A stretch of DNA of 43,233 nucleotides from Capsaspora owczarzaki ATCC 30864. Its lineage: Eukaryota > Opisthokonta > Filasterea. The stretch lies in NCBI RefSeq assembly GCF_000151315.2, contig NW_011887299.1:1-43233 (forward strand), written 5' to 3'. The notes beneath the pieces are model-generated. The model was not told the origin of the DNA, made no database searches, and saw only the letters and a list, made by a program, of their open reading frames with translations. Numbering within the stretch: the stretch's first letter is position 1; the number at the start of each line of letters is the position of its first letter. The position numbers and the translations under genes are program-made. Of the stretch, positions 10,114-25,185 are shown piece by piece.

Positions 10114-12521
10114 TTAAAGCTCAACGAGCTGCTGTGCAAGAATTTGGCTCATGTCCAGCTTAAGGAAGGGGCGCGCGTAGGCGGGAACGACAACGCCCGA
10201 AGTCGTGTTGGAAGCGACGCCAATATACATGACGTTGTTGCCAAAATCGTATGCAGCAGCATGCAGATCGCCAGTTTGGAACGGACCGATGACCTGGCGG
10301 ATAATGGTCTCAGCATCGAGCTGGCCGTAGTTGGCGGTCACCAACGACGTCATGCAGGGGTCGTTGCTAGGCTGGACATGCTTGTCGACAAAGACAAGGC
10401 CTGTTTGTTGTTAGGAGGAAAGGGAATGTGTCAAGTGAGAGAAGACCATACGTAGATCGAGCAAGTCTGTGCTCTCTCTCGCTCCCTCCTCCCTCTTTCA
10501 CAATCGGCATGTGCAACACATTCTCAAATTCCCCAAAGCTCCATTTTACCTTCCATCAGCGGGTGGTTGGCATAGGTCGGGTAGTTGACATCGTCAAAAA
10601 CGTTGAGGCTCGGGTTGGAATACTCGCAAGCACGGAACTGGTTGTCGTGCGAGCTGCCAATGCCCACAAAGATGGCGCAGGTGCGGGGGTTGTTGACCAT
10701 GCGGTTGATGGCGTCAGAAAGCGAGCGGTCGTACTGCGCAATATCACGGAGCAAAAAGTGGAAGGGAATGCCGGCGCGCGACGAGGTTTCGTTGTAGCCA
10801 GCCCACACCTTCTCAGAGACGCCCATCTTGTGCGAGTAGCCAGTGATGGAGCCAATAAAGCCCTTCCAGGCGAGGGAGGCAAACTCGTTGCCGTCGCCTG
10901 CCTGCGGGTGCGAAACGAGGAGCAGAGGGTAGTTGGTCAAAGGGCTATCCGTGCCCCAGTCCAGAGCGCGCAGCTGGAAGACAGTGCCGTTGGTCTTGGC
11001 GATCGCAGGGCCCCAGCTGCCCATCATGGAGCAAGCGGCCTTGATGAGCTCTGGGAACATGTGCAGGTTGATGACCTGCTTGTATGGGATGCCAGCTAAT
11101 CAAAGAAGAAATGGGGCAAAACGCCAAACCCAACAAGCACACAAACACAGTCAGCACACACACACAAACACAGTAAGCACACACTCAGCGTTTGTGTAGG
11201 CAATGTTGTTTTTGTATTTGTTTGCACATACAGCCGTCAGCGAGGCCTTGCATCTCGTCAAAGAAACGCTGTGGAGTGTGAGCCTTGGTGAGTTCGAAGG
11301 TGTACTCGAGGCCAGCAATGACGCCGTCGCGCTCGATGATGATCTGGATGTCCTTGGGGAGCGCCTTGAGGTACTGTTCGTTCGAGAATCAGTGAAGGAG
11401 TTCCACAAATGCGTGAGTTTCGCGAGTGTGTTGTTTGTTTGTTTTGTTTGTTTGTTTGTTTGAGCGTGTGATGGCTGCTTGTTGCAGTTGCCACTTGTTG
11501 TGTGGCTGATTGTTGGATTGTTGTTGTGTGGCTTGCGCAACGATGCGGGGATTTTGATTTTTTTTTTTTTTTTTAACTTGGTTCTTTTTCTTCGACAATT
11601 GGTGTTTTGTCAAACTGTTGCACTTTGGCACTGAATAGTGATTGGCAAAGAACGAGCAAACCCAGAACGAGGCGACAGACAGAGCGAGGACGAAGAGGTC
11701 GGAACGGAAACGGCGGAAAAGGACAAAGATCAATCACCAGTCCTGCGTCGCACCGACACTCTTTGCGCTCATAGAACGACACTCACTCACTCACTCACTC
11801 ACTCACTCACTCACTCACTCACTCACTCAATGCAAAGTGACCGTGTTATGATTGAGTGAGTCTCTCCAAAGCACACTGTTCCCCAACAGAAAAAACAAAC
11901 AAAACAATAAAAAATAAAATAAAAAGCGGCAAAAGTCCCTTCCGCTCTCACTTTCCCCGCTCGCTCTCTCCGTCCGCTCTCCGCTCCCTCCTCCATCCCA
12001 TGCGCACGCGCGCCTGCTCACCCCTCTCGACTGTCGCACAGGGCCACTTGCGCACTTCCATCAATCAAACAAATTCCAAAAAAAAAAAAAAAAAAAAGCT
12101 CCACTCCAAAATCCACGAGTCTGTATTTTTTTTTTTGTTTTTTTTTTGGTGATCTGCTTTGCGTTTTGTTTGCTTTTGCTTTGCGCACCGGAGCAATCTG
12201 CTGGTAGAGGTAGCCAAAGAACTGGGGGTAGAGAGCCTGGATGTCGTCCTTGAGGAGCTGGCCGTGGGCAAAGCCGCGGTCGTAGGCGCTGCCGTAAACG
12301 TGGGCGACCTGGACAATGCCGCTCGCCGCGTCGCCAACCGACCAAAGCGTGCCGTTCGCCACAGTGCGCACCAGCGTCGGGGTTCCGCTCCAGAAGGTGT
12401 TTGTGTTGACGTTGCCTGCGCAGTTGGTGCCGACGCCCGCAGCCGATGCAGCCGAGGCAGCAGCAGCGACGACAGCGGCGATCACGACCAGCAGACTCGC
12501 AGCAGACCCGTTCTTCATCAT
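10114..12521 (-). CDS. secreted C45-type Ntn hydrolase (Dictyostelium dcd1-like / AAT family)
   Basis: Exons 12189-12521, 11232-11373, 10550-11095 and 10114-10400 give 435 residues. Residues 1-28 are a signal peptide (MMKNGSAASLLVVIAAVV...), so the protein enters the secretory or lysosomal route. YGSAYDRGFAHGQLLKDDI and the block around Cys180 (KAACSMMGSWGPAIAK, then QLRALDWG) match peptidase family C45 / acyl-CoA:6-APA acyltransferase-like proteins, including the dcd1 proteins of Dictyostelium. In this family the precursor is cut just before the nucleophile Cys, which then becomes the catalytic N-terminus of the larger chain. A C-terminal NDPCMTSLVTANYG segment is also typical. The substrate is unknown; amide bonds, possibly of N-acyl lipids, are plausible. 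An upstream in-frame ATG at 12578 would spoil the signal peptide and overlaps a TATA-like site, so the start at 12521 was preferred. Confidence 0.85.
11781..11829. repeat. (ACTC)n microsatellite in intron 1 of the C45 gene
   Basis: About 12 uninterrupted ACTC units sit in the 815-nt first intron, which also carries poly(T) near 11559-11574 and poly(A) near 12079-12097. That intron is the longest of those in the confidently modelled genes here. Confidence 0.95.
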
Positions 12522-12939
12522 GGCAAAAAACAAGACAAAAAAAGAGACAATGAAGAATGAACACCTCGACAGCATCATTTATAAATCTAGAATAAAGCGA
12601 CAATGCCCAGACCAAGTCCGAATTGAGAAAGGGAGGCGGGGGAAGTGGGGGGGGGGCCAAAGCATAGAGAGCAATCGACAAAGAGCTGGCCATTTGTGAC
12701 AAAGTCGACCCATGTACATGTATAAAAACAACATTAGAAACGCCGAAGAGCAGGAGTTGCACCGGCAAGTATTGCGAGGACATTGTGGAATGGACCCAAA
12801 CCCGACCGAACAAACGCTCGAACGAACGATCGATCAAAAGGCGCGAAGGATTTTTGATGAGATTCGCAACTAGTCACAATCTAACAAGCACTACGCAAAA
12901 CCAGCTCTACATGAAAACAAAACGAGCCATCACACTCAA
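12522..12939. other. intergenic, upstream region of the C45 gene
   Basis: This is the spacer between the 3' end of the small membrane protein gene and the C45 start, both on the minus strand. It contains the TATA-like palindrome at 12577-12586, a G-run near 12640-12655 and no credible coding frame. Confidence 0.5.
12577..12586 (-). promoter_or_regulatory. TATA-like box upstream of the C45 hydrolase
   Basis: ATTTATAAAT lies 56-65 bases upstream of the chosen start codon at 12521. This is right for a transcription start near 12550 and a short leader. It is a single AT-rich palindrome in a GC-balanced region; no transcript data support it. Confidence 0.3.
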
Positions 12940-13664
12940 TCAATGCCGGCGTGTGGTGGCTTTGGTTGGCTCGGCGGCGATGGGAACGGTCGATTGGGTT
13001 GAATTGTGCGTGTGGCGATAGTACACGACGGCGCCAACGGCAAGAACTCCCTGGCAAGCAAACACATGCAGTCAGTCAGTCACAAGATGACCCAGGCAAG
13101 CGAGTGTTGCATGTGACAAAGGGGGAACGGGGAGAACCTCGTTCAGTGAGGCTCCTCTTCAATCTGCTGCAACTTGACCCCCACCCCCACCCTTCCTCTT
13201 TTCATTTGCCCATGTGGAAGCTGCATGTCCCATTATCATGCCACCAGCTCAAGAAGAACGAGCCAACAGCAAGGATTAAACCGACTGCACAGGAGGACTG
13301 GCTTTGAACGCGCACATTTTGCATTCATCATGATGACCGCGCGCGCGAACGAACGCTGATGAGCAGTGGCCCGAACGCCCCTCCGCAACAGAACAACGCA
13401 CACCCGACCGAAAGACCCCAACATGACTAACACTCACTCTCGCGTGTAGACTTTGAGTGCACTCTCTGCCGTCCCCAACCACCACTCAAACATCAGCAGC
13501 GTTCAAAATCGAGCGTTCAAACTTCGCACGCATACCGCTCCAACCAGCCAGAGAGCAGAGTTGTCCCTGCCAGTCCGAAGCGCTGGATGGGTGCCTGCTG
13601 GATAGGTGCCCATCTTTCGCCGGGCAGCACTGGACAAGTGACCTGATTGAGAGAGCGGTGACAT
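12940..13664 (-). CDS. small single-pass membrane protein, 79 residues
   Basis: Exons 13536-13664 (43 codons, ending GCG|GTATGC) and 12940-13050 (after TTGCCAG) join in phase 0 to give 79 residues. The sequence starts MSPLSQSGHL and has a basic patch (AARRK). A hydrophobic helix at about residues 38-54 (ALWLVGAGVLAVGAVVYY) runs across the exon junction, and a polar tail ends in TTRRH. The join builds one clean transmembrane helix from two halves, which is strong internal evidence that the model is right. Topology would be N-terminus on one side with a short 25-residue tail on the other. Size and layout resemble small mitochondrial or ER membrane proteins, but I do not recognise the family. 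Its start lies only 135 bases from the stop of the START protein gene on the same strand, and the leader is T-rich. Confidence 0.6.
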
Positions 13665-13799
13665 GAATCCAAATGCTCAAAAAAGAAAAAAAAAAAAAGA
13701 AAACGAAAAAAAAAATCTCCCTTGATTGTTTAGAAAACTTGGAGTGAGCATACTGTAGTGTATTTAAGGAAGAGAACGACGACAACTAGAGTGAGACAA

Positions 13800-17782
<3,983 letters not shown>

Positions 17783-18146
17783 GAAATCAAAAGACTGAGC
17801 GAGTGAATTATGAAAGGTGCAGTGCAACACATGCCGCAGTCAGAGTCCAAAGTATGATTGTGATGCAAATCCAGCGCACTCTGTCGTCATGCTTTGTTGT
17901 ACCTCTGACGGTCATCCTTGCTTGTCTTCAATATATTGGAACTGCAATTGCCTTTTGCATCCCAAGTCACCGACGACCTTTACCTTGGTTTGTCAGCTCA
18001 GTCCATCTGTTGTTTCTGTTCGTTCTGACTCTCTCTTCTTCTTCTCCTCTTCGCTCTTTCTTGACTTGTTCTCTTTCTTTTTTTTTTCATTTCTTACGCT
18101 TGATCTCTTTTTTGATCACCGCCCCCCCCCCCTTCCTCCGCGCGCA
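17783..18146. promoter_or_regulatory. shared divergent promoter region, START gene and POLR3E
   Basis: Only 364 bases separate the start codons of the minus-strand START gene and the plus-strand POLR3E gene, so both promoters must lie here or overlap. The POLR3E side is a long CT-rich tract (18028-18130) ending in a C run next to the start codon. No clear TATA box is seen. Confidence 0.5.
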
Positions 18147-21100
18147 ATGGATCCGATGGACGTCAAGCCGACGCCGCAGCAGCTCAAACGCGAGCCAATG
18201 TCATCGCGCGCCGTTGCATCGCTCATCACCATCCCAGCCGACGACGACGAGTCCAAGTCGCAGTCGCAGTCGCAATCGCAGTCGCAGTCCCGTCAGTCAC
18301 AGGGACAGGGACAGGGAGCAGAGCAGGTCGTCTACGAGCCAAGTGGAGCCGACTTTGACCAGTCCGAGAGCACGCTGCCAGCCGCAGACCAGGCCGCAGA
18401 CCCCATCGTCAAAGCGGTAAGCAAAGCAAATCGGGCTCACATGTGGCAAGAGCACAGCCAAGGACCAACGCTCGCGGTCTCCGTCCAACGCAGCCCGTCC
18501 ATTGATGAAGAAGAAGCTTCTGCTCTGCTCTGCACGAGGCGCCCAAATGCACAAAGCAGATACAAGGCATACGAAAGGACCACTACAAGACCCGGTCATA
18601 CAAAACAAGTCCCATGCAACATGGATCCTGACAATAAGAAAGCAGACCGAAACAATAATGAGACACCATCAACATTATCAGTTTCACTACTGCTTCAAAC
18701 GATCGTCAAACCAACACACTCTCGTCAAATACGACAAACAAGCATGCACTCACTTGAATTGCTTGCTTACTTGCTACTTTATATGTTGTGCTCGTTGTGC
18801 TTTTGTCGCAGTTTGACGTCGTCCTCACACGCTCGCTGGATGGCACGCTGTACCTCGTCCAATTCCCACTTCGCTCGCCGCTCAACAACTTTGATCAGCA
18901 GCAGCCGCAAGTGCGGTTCAAGCCTCGAAACCAGAAGGTAGAGCGTCAAACCGACCACTTTGCTGCTTTAGACGTTCTTCCTGCAAACTCACTCCCGTTT
19001 CTTTATTTCCCACCTCCAATGATGTCAACAGCTCGAGTTTGTCTCGGCAATCGCTCGCGGACAGTACTACGACCCCAATCGTGGAAGTGCGCTGGCAAAA
19101 TCCGCCAACGAGGGTGTCAAGCTCGCCCACGACGGTGTGCTGGCGGCGGGCGCGGCCGGTCCGTCTGCGGGTGCGACCGGCGGCGCTGCTGGTGGTCTGT
19201 CTGCGTCGGCTGCGGCTGCAGCCACTGTCTCGGCGCGTGCTGCCTTTGGAAGCGACACCGTCGCGGCTCATGCCGCGTTCACCACTTCGAGCTACACAAC
19301 GACTGCCCAGCAGGTCGACACTGGCAAGGCGGAGGCCAAGCGCCCCTTCCCGTTCAACCAGATCGACCGCAGCATCCTCTCGTCGACCACTGTGCCCATT
19401 CGAGCGCACAACATGATTTGCTACACGCGCGGCGGGTCCATTTACACGCACCAGACATCCGGCATCTTGCAGATGCGACCCAATCTCGACTACATGGACA
19501 TGGTTGTGGCTGCCGAAAAGGCCGAGATTGCCGAGACGGCCGCGGACGAAGATGGCAACGACGGGCTCTCGGCCGCCTCGAGTGCGGCAGGCGCAAGCGC
19601 AATGGACGCGGGCCAAGCCGCGGGCGACGAGGTTGTGCAGGTCAAGTTTGCCCGCAAAGAGTCAGAGAAGGCCCTGCAAGCTCGCAAGCGGTCGCACGCC
19701 TACTTGCAGGCGCAGCTCGAAGAGGAGAGCTGGAAGCCCATGACCTACTACAACACCACCAGCGATGTCGCCAGCTCCGCGTGGGACCGCTTTTTCGATG
19801 TTGCTGCCGACCCCGACAAGCTGCCATTGAGCGCGCTGCAACTGGAGACGCGCGACTACCTTGGACTGTTGAGTCCCGTGCATCAGCAAGGCACGCAGTT
19901 TTCGGCTGGCCCTGTCGCGCGCGGCGTGTCGAGCAACAGCTCGCTCTCCGACCGCGTCTTTTCCATTCTCGTCAATGCTCAGATTCTCTCCACCGACCAG
20001 CTCTTCGAGCTGCTTGGTGTGACGGACGAGCGTGCCATTATCGCTGCAGCAGAGCCATGCGCCGGCCTTGTTCGTGGCAATTGGATTGTCAAGAGCGACT
20101 TGCTTTTCAGCGGCCAAACGCACAGCGCCACGACCGACACCAGCGTCAAGCAGCTCATTCGTTGTCGCGACTGTGTCCTGCACTTGTTTACCACCAAGCG
20201 TGTTGTCACCCGCAAAGAGATTCTCGAGCTCGTCAAAATCCAGACAGAAGACTTGACCGAGATTCTCCACGGCATTGCTCAGCCGCGCCAGCACGAGGGA
20301 TACTATTTGAAAAACCCAGACCAGGAGGACTTTATGAGTCGGTAAGTTGGAATGTTCGAGGTTTCTTCCAAATACTGGCTGCACGCATGTCCTGACCACC
20401 GTTTCGTCGTGCTACTTCCGATAACTTTCTGTAGTCATTCTCATTTGGTTTTCAAGCACATGCAAATGTGGGAAGCTTTGCGACACCAGTAAGCGCCCGA
20501 GTGGCATTGGAATTTCATCGATTTGGTTTTTTGTTTATTCTGTTCTCAACGTTTGTCCTCCCGCCTGTTGCCTCGACTCGATAGGAGCCAGCTCGGCAAT
20601 GTCAAGCGCGACGAAGACAAGCCCGCCGTCAAGGAGGAAGTCTTGGCGCCGTACGCGCCCTTGGAACCGCCGTCCGGCAACAACATGAACGAGCAACTCA
20701 ACTCGTTCATGACGGACGTGCTGAAGCATTACGGCGTTGTCACTCATAGTCTGATTGTTGAGGCATTGAATGCAGCGCGCAGCGGTAAGCAACGTGTTTG
20801 TCATTGTCGCGGCATTTTTGCTTTGCGATTATTGATCTTGTTTTGTTTGTGTGTGTGTTTTGCTGGTTGATGTTGTTGCTGATTGTCGCTTCCAGTCATG
20901 CCTGAAAAGAACTACTTGTCGCAAGTCAGTGAAAACGACCTTCGCCAGGCCCTTGTGCGGCACTGCGTGTCGTTTGGCTCGATGGGCAAGTTGGTCGCCA
21001 AGTCGAGTGGCGATCCCAAGCTGGATCGGGTAAGGGTCGTATTTCCTTTGTTTGTTCCCTTTGTTTGGTTGTAGTGTTTACATCTCACTGGAGCTCCCGT

Positions 21101-21332
21101 GCCTTTGGCCTGTTTTTTTTTTCAGTTCCGCGATGCATTCATTCGCTTTGCGGGTGACAAGACACAATTCAAGCGGTCCGACGCGCTCACGGCCATCAAA
21201 CTGGCTGCTGGAGAAGATCCGCCGACGGCTGCGTACAACAAGATCACCAAGGAGTTTGCCTACAGCAAGGCCAACAGCTGGGTGTTGAAGACTGGCTCCC
21301 TGATGGACAGTGCGGCTCCATCCGCGCCATGA
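18147..21332 (+). CDS. POLR3E: RNA polymerase III subunit RPC5
   Basis: Exons 18147-18416, 18812-18937, 19032-20341, 20435-20488, 20585-20784, 20896-21029 and 21126-21332 give 766 residues, close to the human protein (about 710). RPC5 is part of the RPC4-RPC5 subcomplex that helps Pol III start and terminate on tRNA and 5S genes in the nucleus. After an acidic, SQ-repeat N-terminus come the family blocks: DVVLTRSLDGTLYLVQFPLR, YTRGGSIYTHQTSGILQMRP, VKFARKESEKALQARKRSHAY and EESWKPMTYYNTTS. The C-terminal half holds the winged-helix repeats (LSDRVFSILVNAQILSTDQL onward). A 54-nt exon (20435-20488) encodes HLVFKHMQMWEALRHQ and keeps the frame between its neighbours. PAN3 follows on the same strand after 308 bases. 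Confidence 0.92.
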
Positions 21333-21640
21333 GTTGTGTTTTCTTTTGTTTGGCATGTTTTGCCTTGTTGCTCAAGCGAGTACACATTGTTCGTGCTTGT
21401 ACTGCAATTTCACCATACAGCCATCTCGATGCTCGTCTCTCTTTGTTCGCCCCCCTCCCCCTTCTTCGTCATACTCTTTGTGCACTGCTGTATAAGTTGA
21501 GCGTTTTCCCGCCAAATTTCCACTTTCCATTTCTTTTTTTTTTCTTTTTTTTTTCGGTCCACTCTTTTTCTCTCCTCCCATTCCCTTCCTCCCTCCGGCG
21601 CTCCTCACCCTTTCCCCCCCCCCCCCACGCCAACCCCAAC
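21333..21640 (+). promoter_or_regulatory. POLR3E 3' end and PAN3 leader region
   Basis: A 308-base spacer. The part near PAN3 is strongly pyrimidine-rich (21425-21627, with T runs and a run of about 13 C), the same style seen before POLR3E. No AATAAA was seen for POLR3E. Confidence 0.35.
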
Positions 21641-22258
21641 ATGAGCTCAAAGCACCGCGGCGGTGGTGGCAATGCGCGTCGTGGTGGTCGCGGCGGCGGT
21701 CCTTCAGCTGCTGCTTCGACCGCTGCTGCTGCTGCTGCTGCTGCTTCACCGTCCTCATCATCGCAGGCCGTGCTCGCAACAGCAGCATCGCAGCAAGCCG
21801 CAGCAGCCGCAGCAGCAGCCGCAGCATCAGCATCAGCATCAGCGGGTGCCCCAGCGCCAGTCCCAGCAAGAGGCCCAGCATCAGCAGCATCAACATCAGC
21901 AGCAGGAGAGCAGTCCCATCGCACGGGCAGCCCAGCATCGTCGCACCACCATCAGCACCACCAGCATCAGCATCAGCACCAGCAGCACCAGCACCACCAG
22001 CATGGCAAGTCTGCTGCTGCAGCTGGGTCACCCCAGTCGGCGCCCCGTCGCGGCCAGCAGCACCAGGCACAGTCATCGCCATCCTCAGCATCAGCATCAG
22101 CATCGTCAGCAGCAGCATCATCAGCAGCAGCATCAGGTGGTGCTGGGTTTGGATTGCCGCCGTCGCCAGTCGCCAACCCAACCACAGCGAGCAGCTCGTC
22201 TGGCAAGAAGCCGCACCAGCAACGCCAGCAGCAGTTGCTCCAAGCGCAGCAACAGCAA

Positions 22259-22290
<32 letters not shown>

Positions 22291-24960
22291 AGCTCAGCAG
22301 TACAACCATCACCATCAGCAGCACCATCCAAAGCCAAACGCTGCTGCCAACAATGGCCAAGGCGGACCCGTTCGAGCACCAAGCGCACCGCCCTCTGTGG
22401 GTGCACCACCGGGATCGTCAGGAGCATCAGGAGCATCAGGAGCATCAGGACCAGCTGGAGCGGCCATGTCTGCGCCGTTCAATCCTGCCGCTGGCTCACT
22501 CTCAAGCTCAAGCTCAAACGCAGGGTACATTGCATCCACCTCCACTCTGGCTTCAAACGCACCGGCGTTTGTACCGGCCGCGCACGCTGCTGCACAGCTC
22601 CACCACCAGCAGCAGCAGCACCAGCAGTTGCTGCACCACTCGCTGCAGAGTGAGCGATCCGCGTCCGTCCCGCCGCAGCTCAACGCCCCTGCATTCGTCC
22701 CCATGGGAGCAGCAGGCACCTCGTCCAGCAACAGCAATGCAGGCAGCGCCAACAACCTGAGCGCGAGCAGACACCCATCCCACCTGCAGCACCAGCTTCA
22801 ACTCGGAAACCAGCAGCCAATCCAGTACGCCTCGTCCGCTTCCGCTTCCACCACCTCCTCCTCGTCGTCGGGAAAGCCTCCGAGCTCTATTGCATCCGGA
22901 TCAACCCTCAACCTCGCCTCGGAGGTCTTCCACCCAAGCTCATCCTTGCCTGCGACCCAGGCCGAAGCCGCGTTTCAATTTGCTGCCTTGTCTTCAGCTG
23001 CTGCGTCGTCTGATGCAACGCCGACCGCTTACCAGTCACGAGAATCGCTCGGTGGAACCACCTACTTTTACTCGAATGACGGGTCATCCGATGGTGCATC
23101 CGGCAATCCCAACAACAACAGCAACAATGGCGGCGCTGGCGGGAACGGACCGAACGGCGGCGCGGCAGAAGTCACCTTTGTCGAGGCCCAACAAGCACTC
23201 TACCACCACTATCCGTCGCACATTTCCCACATTCCAAACATCCCCGAAGGCGCGCAGTCATTCTTCATGCCGGACGACCTCCGCTACGAGCTCATCATGC
23301 GCAGCATGGTCATCCTGGCCCAGCCCGACCCTGCCTCTCCGTTCGCTGCCTTCATCCCGCAGCAAATCGACAAGGACCGCTACCACACCATCTACCCGCT
23401 CGACGAGCAGCCCCTGACCCCTCAAGCCGTGGCAAATCGCTCGGCCGACTCGCGTCGCCTGTTTGGCTACCAAACGACCGTGTACAAGGGCATCCGAGAC
23501 TCTGTGCCGTACTGCCTGCGACGCATCGAGGGCTTCCGCCTCACCAGCGACAAGCCCATGGCTGTTGTGAGGCAGTGGAAGCAGATTCGGCACAGCAGCA
23601 TCGTGACCGTGCGAGACGCCTTCACCACCAAGGAGTTTGATGACCACTCGGTTGTGTTTGAGTACGACTTTCATCCGAACGCGGAAACGCTCGCCGCCAG
23701 GCATTTCTCGCCGCAGAGCGAAGCCTTGTCCGAGACCGTGTTTTGGAGCTACTTGATTCAGCTCACATCGGCCATTCGCACCGTGCATGCAGCAGGCCTC
23801 GCGTGCCGCGTGTTGGACGCAACCAAAGTGCTTGTGACAGGCCGCACTCGTCTCAAGATCAACTGCATGGGCATCATGGACATGATCACCTTTGACCCCA
23901 CCAAGGGTGTTGGCAAACAGCATCCCTTCCTCCAGCACTACCAGCAGGAAGATCTCACCTCGCTCGGTCGGCTGTTGCTTGCTGTTTGCTGCCGCTCTGT
24001 CTCTGTGTTGGCCTCGCGCGAGTCCATCTCTCAAGGCTTGACCTATGTCAATCGAAATTACCATCAAGATGTTGCACAAGTCTTTGCGCACCTGCTTGGC
24101 GTCAACCGCAACCCCATTCGCAGCGTTTCCGAGCTCATGCCACTCATTGGCTCTCGATTTTTCACGGAACTGGAGTGCAGCGCAATGTAGGTCCTTTTTT
24201 TGCTTTGGCTTTTGGTCGTTTTTTTCTTGTCGATTTTCTTTCGGTTGTGTTTTTGGTTTTTGGTGTTCGACTGTCTTTGCTTTTTTTTTTTTGCTTTTTG
24301 TCTCAATTGGTAATGGTCTCATTTTGGATGCGTTGGGTGTGGCTGTTTTTTGACCCACAGGCAACACGAACTACTCGAAAACGAGCTTGCCAAAGAGCTG
24401 GAAAATGGCCGATTATTCCGTCTCATGGCGAAAATGTGCTTCATCAACGAGCGTGACGGGTAAGCGTGGTGGTCTGTCACTAGTTTGCACTGCTCACCAA
24501 AACTCACAACGCTACAATGTTGCACAACCACCTCAGCCTGCTCCTGGACACCTCTTGGTCTGAAACCGGCGATCGCTACCTGTTGAAGCTCTTCCGTGAC
24601 TTTGTCTTCCACCAAGCTCTGGACACTGGCGAGCCTTGGATTGACCTTTCGCATGTCGTCCAGAGCTTGAACAAGGTGAGATTTTTTTGTTTTCTTGTGG
24701 TTTTTTTTTTTGTTTTTTTTTTGTTTGTTTTTTTTTTTCATTCACTTTGCGATTGGCATATTTGCTCACACCCTCCTCCACCTTGTGCCCTACTCCATGC
24801 GCGCTCTTGGCACTAACAGCTGGATGCAGGCTTCCCTGAAAAAATCGCGCTGTCTTCGCGTGACGAGCAGTCAATGCTGGTTGTGAGCTACAAGGATTTG
24901 AAGCGCTGCCTCGACACTGCCTTCCAAGAGCTGTTGGCTGCAACAAGTGCAGGTCGTTAG
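21641..24960 (+). CDS. PAN3: PAN2-PAN3 deadenylase regulatory subunit
   Basis: Exons 21641-24186, 24361-24459, 24537-24675 and 24820-24960 give 974 residues. PAN3 recruits the PAN2 nuclease to poly(A)-binding protein and starts trimming of mRNA tails in the cytoplasm. Residues 1-500 are low-complexity (Ala, Ser, His, and a Gln run of about 16) with PAM2-like motifs at 301-312 ([12 protein letters not shown]) and 421-432 ([12 protein letters not shown]) and a shorter relative at 346-354. A degenerate kinase fold spans about 605-849 ([21 protein letters not shown] ... [14 protein letters not shown]), followed by the coiled-coil and knob ([40 protein letters not shown]). The CCCH finger common at the N-terminus of other PAN3 proteins is not visible. 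The donor at 24187 was chosen because it restores [10 protein letters not shown]. Confidence 0.95.
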
Positions 24961-25088
24961 GCGCCAAACAACCTCGTTCCCCTTCCCCCAGCCCCCCCAA
25001 GTGCGCACAGATTGGGCGTGAGCCTATTTTGTGTGCGGTCTTGTTCTTGTTGTGCAATCTCTTTTTGTCTCTTTTTTCATCAATACGG

Positions 25089-25094
25089 AATAAA
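25089..25094 (+). terminator. poly(A) signal of PAN3
   Basis: AATAAA 129 bases after the PAN3 stop, on the same strand. It lies within the 225-base gap between the convergent PAN3 and BRCA2 genes, so the two transcripts end almost back to back. Confidence 0.55.
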
Positions 25095-25185
25095 TTACTT
25101 TTTGAACCATGAAACGTCTCGAATATTGTCGTAACAGGCATTCTATTGCATCTGAACAACTCTTGTGCAATGCCCGCCGACCGCA

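Noticed and set aside
10428-11099. 223-codon plus-strand frame
   Set aside because: Antisense shadow of the C45 hydrolase exon 3.
17817-18941. 374-codon plus-strand frame running through the POLR3E start
   Set aside because: Only 18147-18416 is used. The frame before it is a CT-rich leader, and after 18416 it reads intron; the GTAAGC donor and the conserved FDVVLTRS exon give the right continuation.
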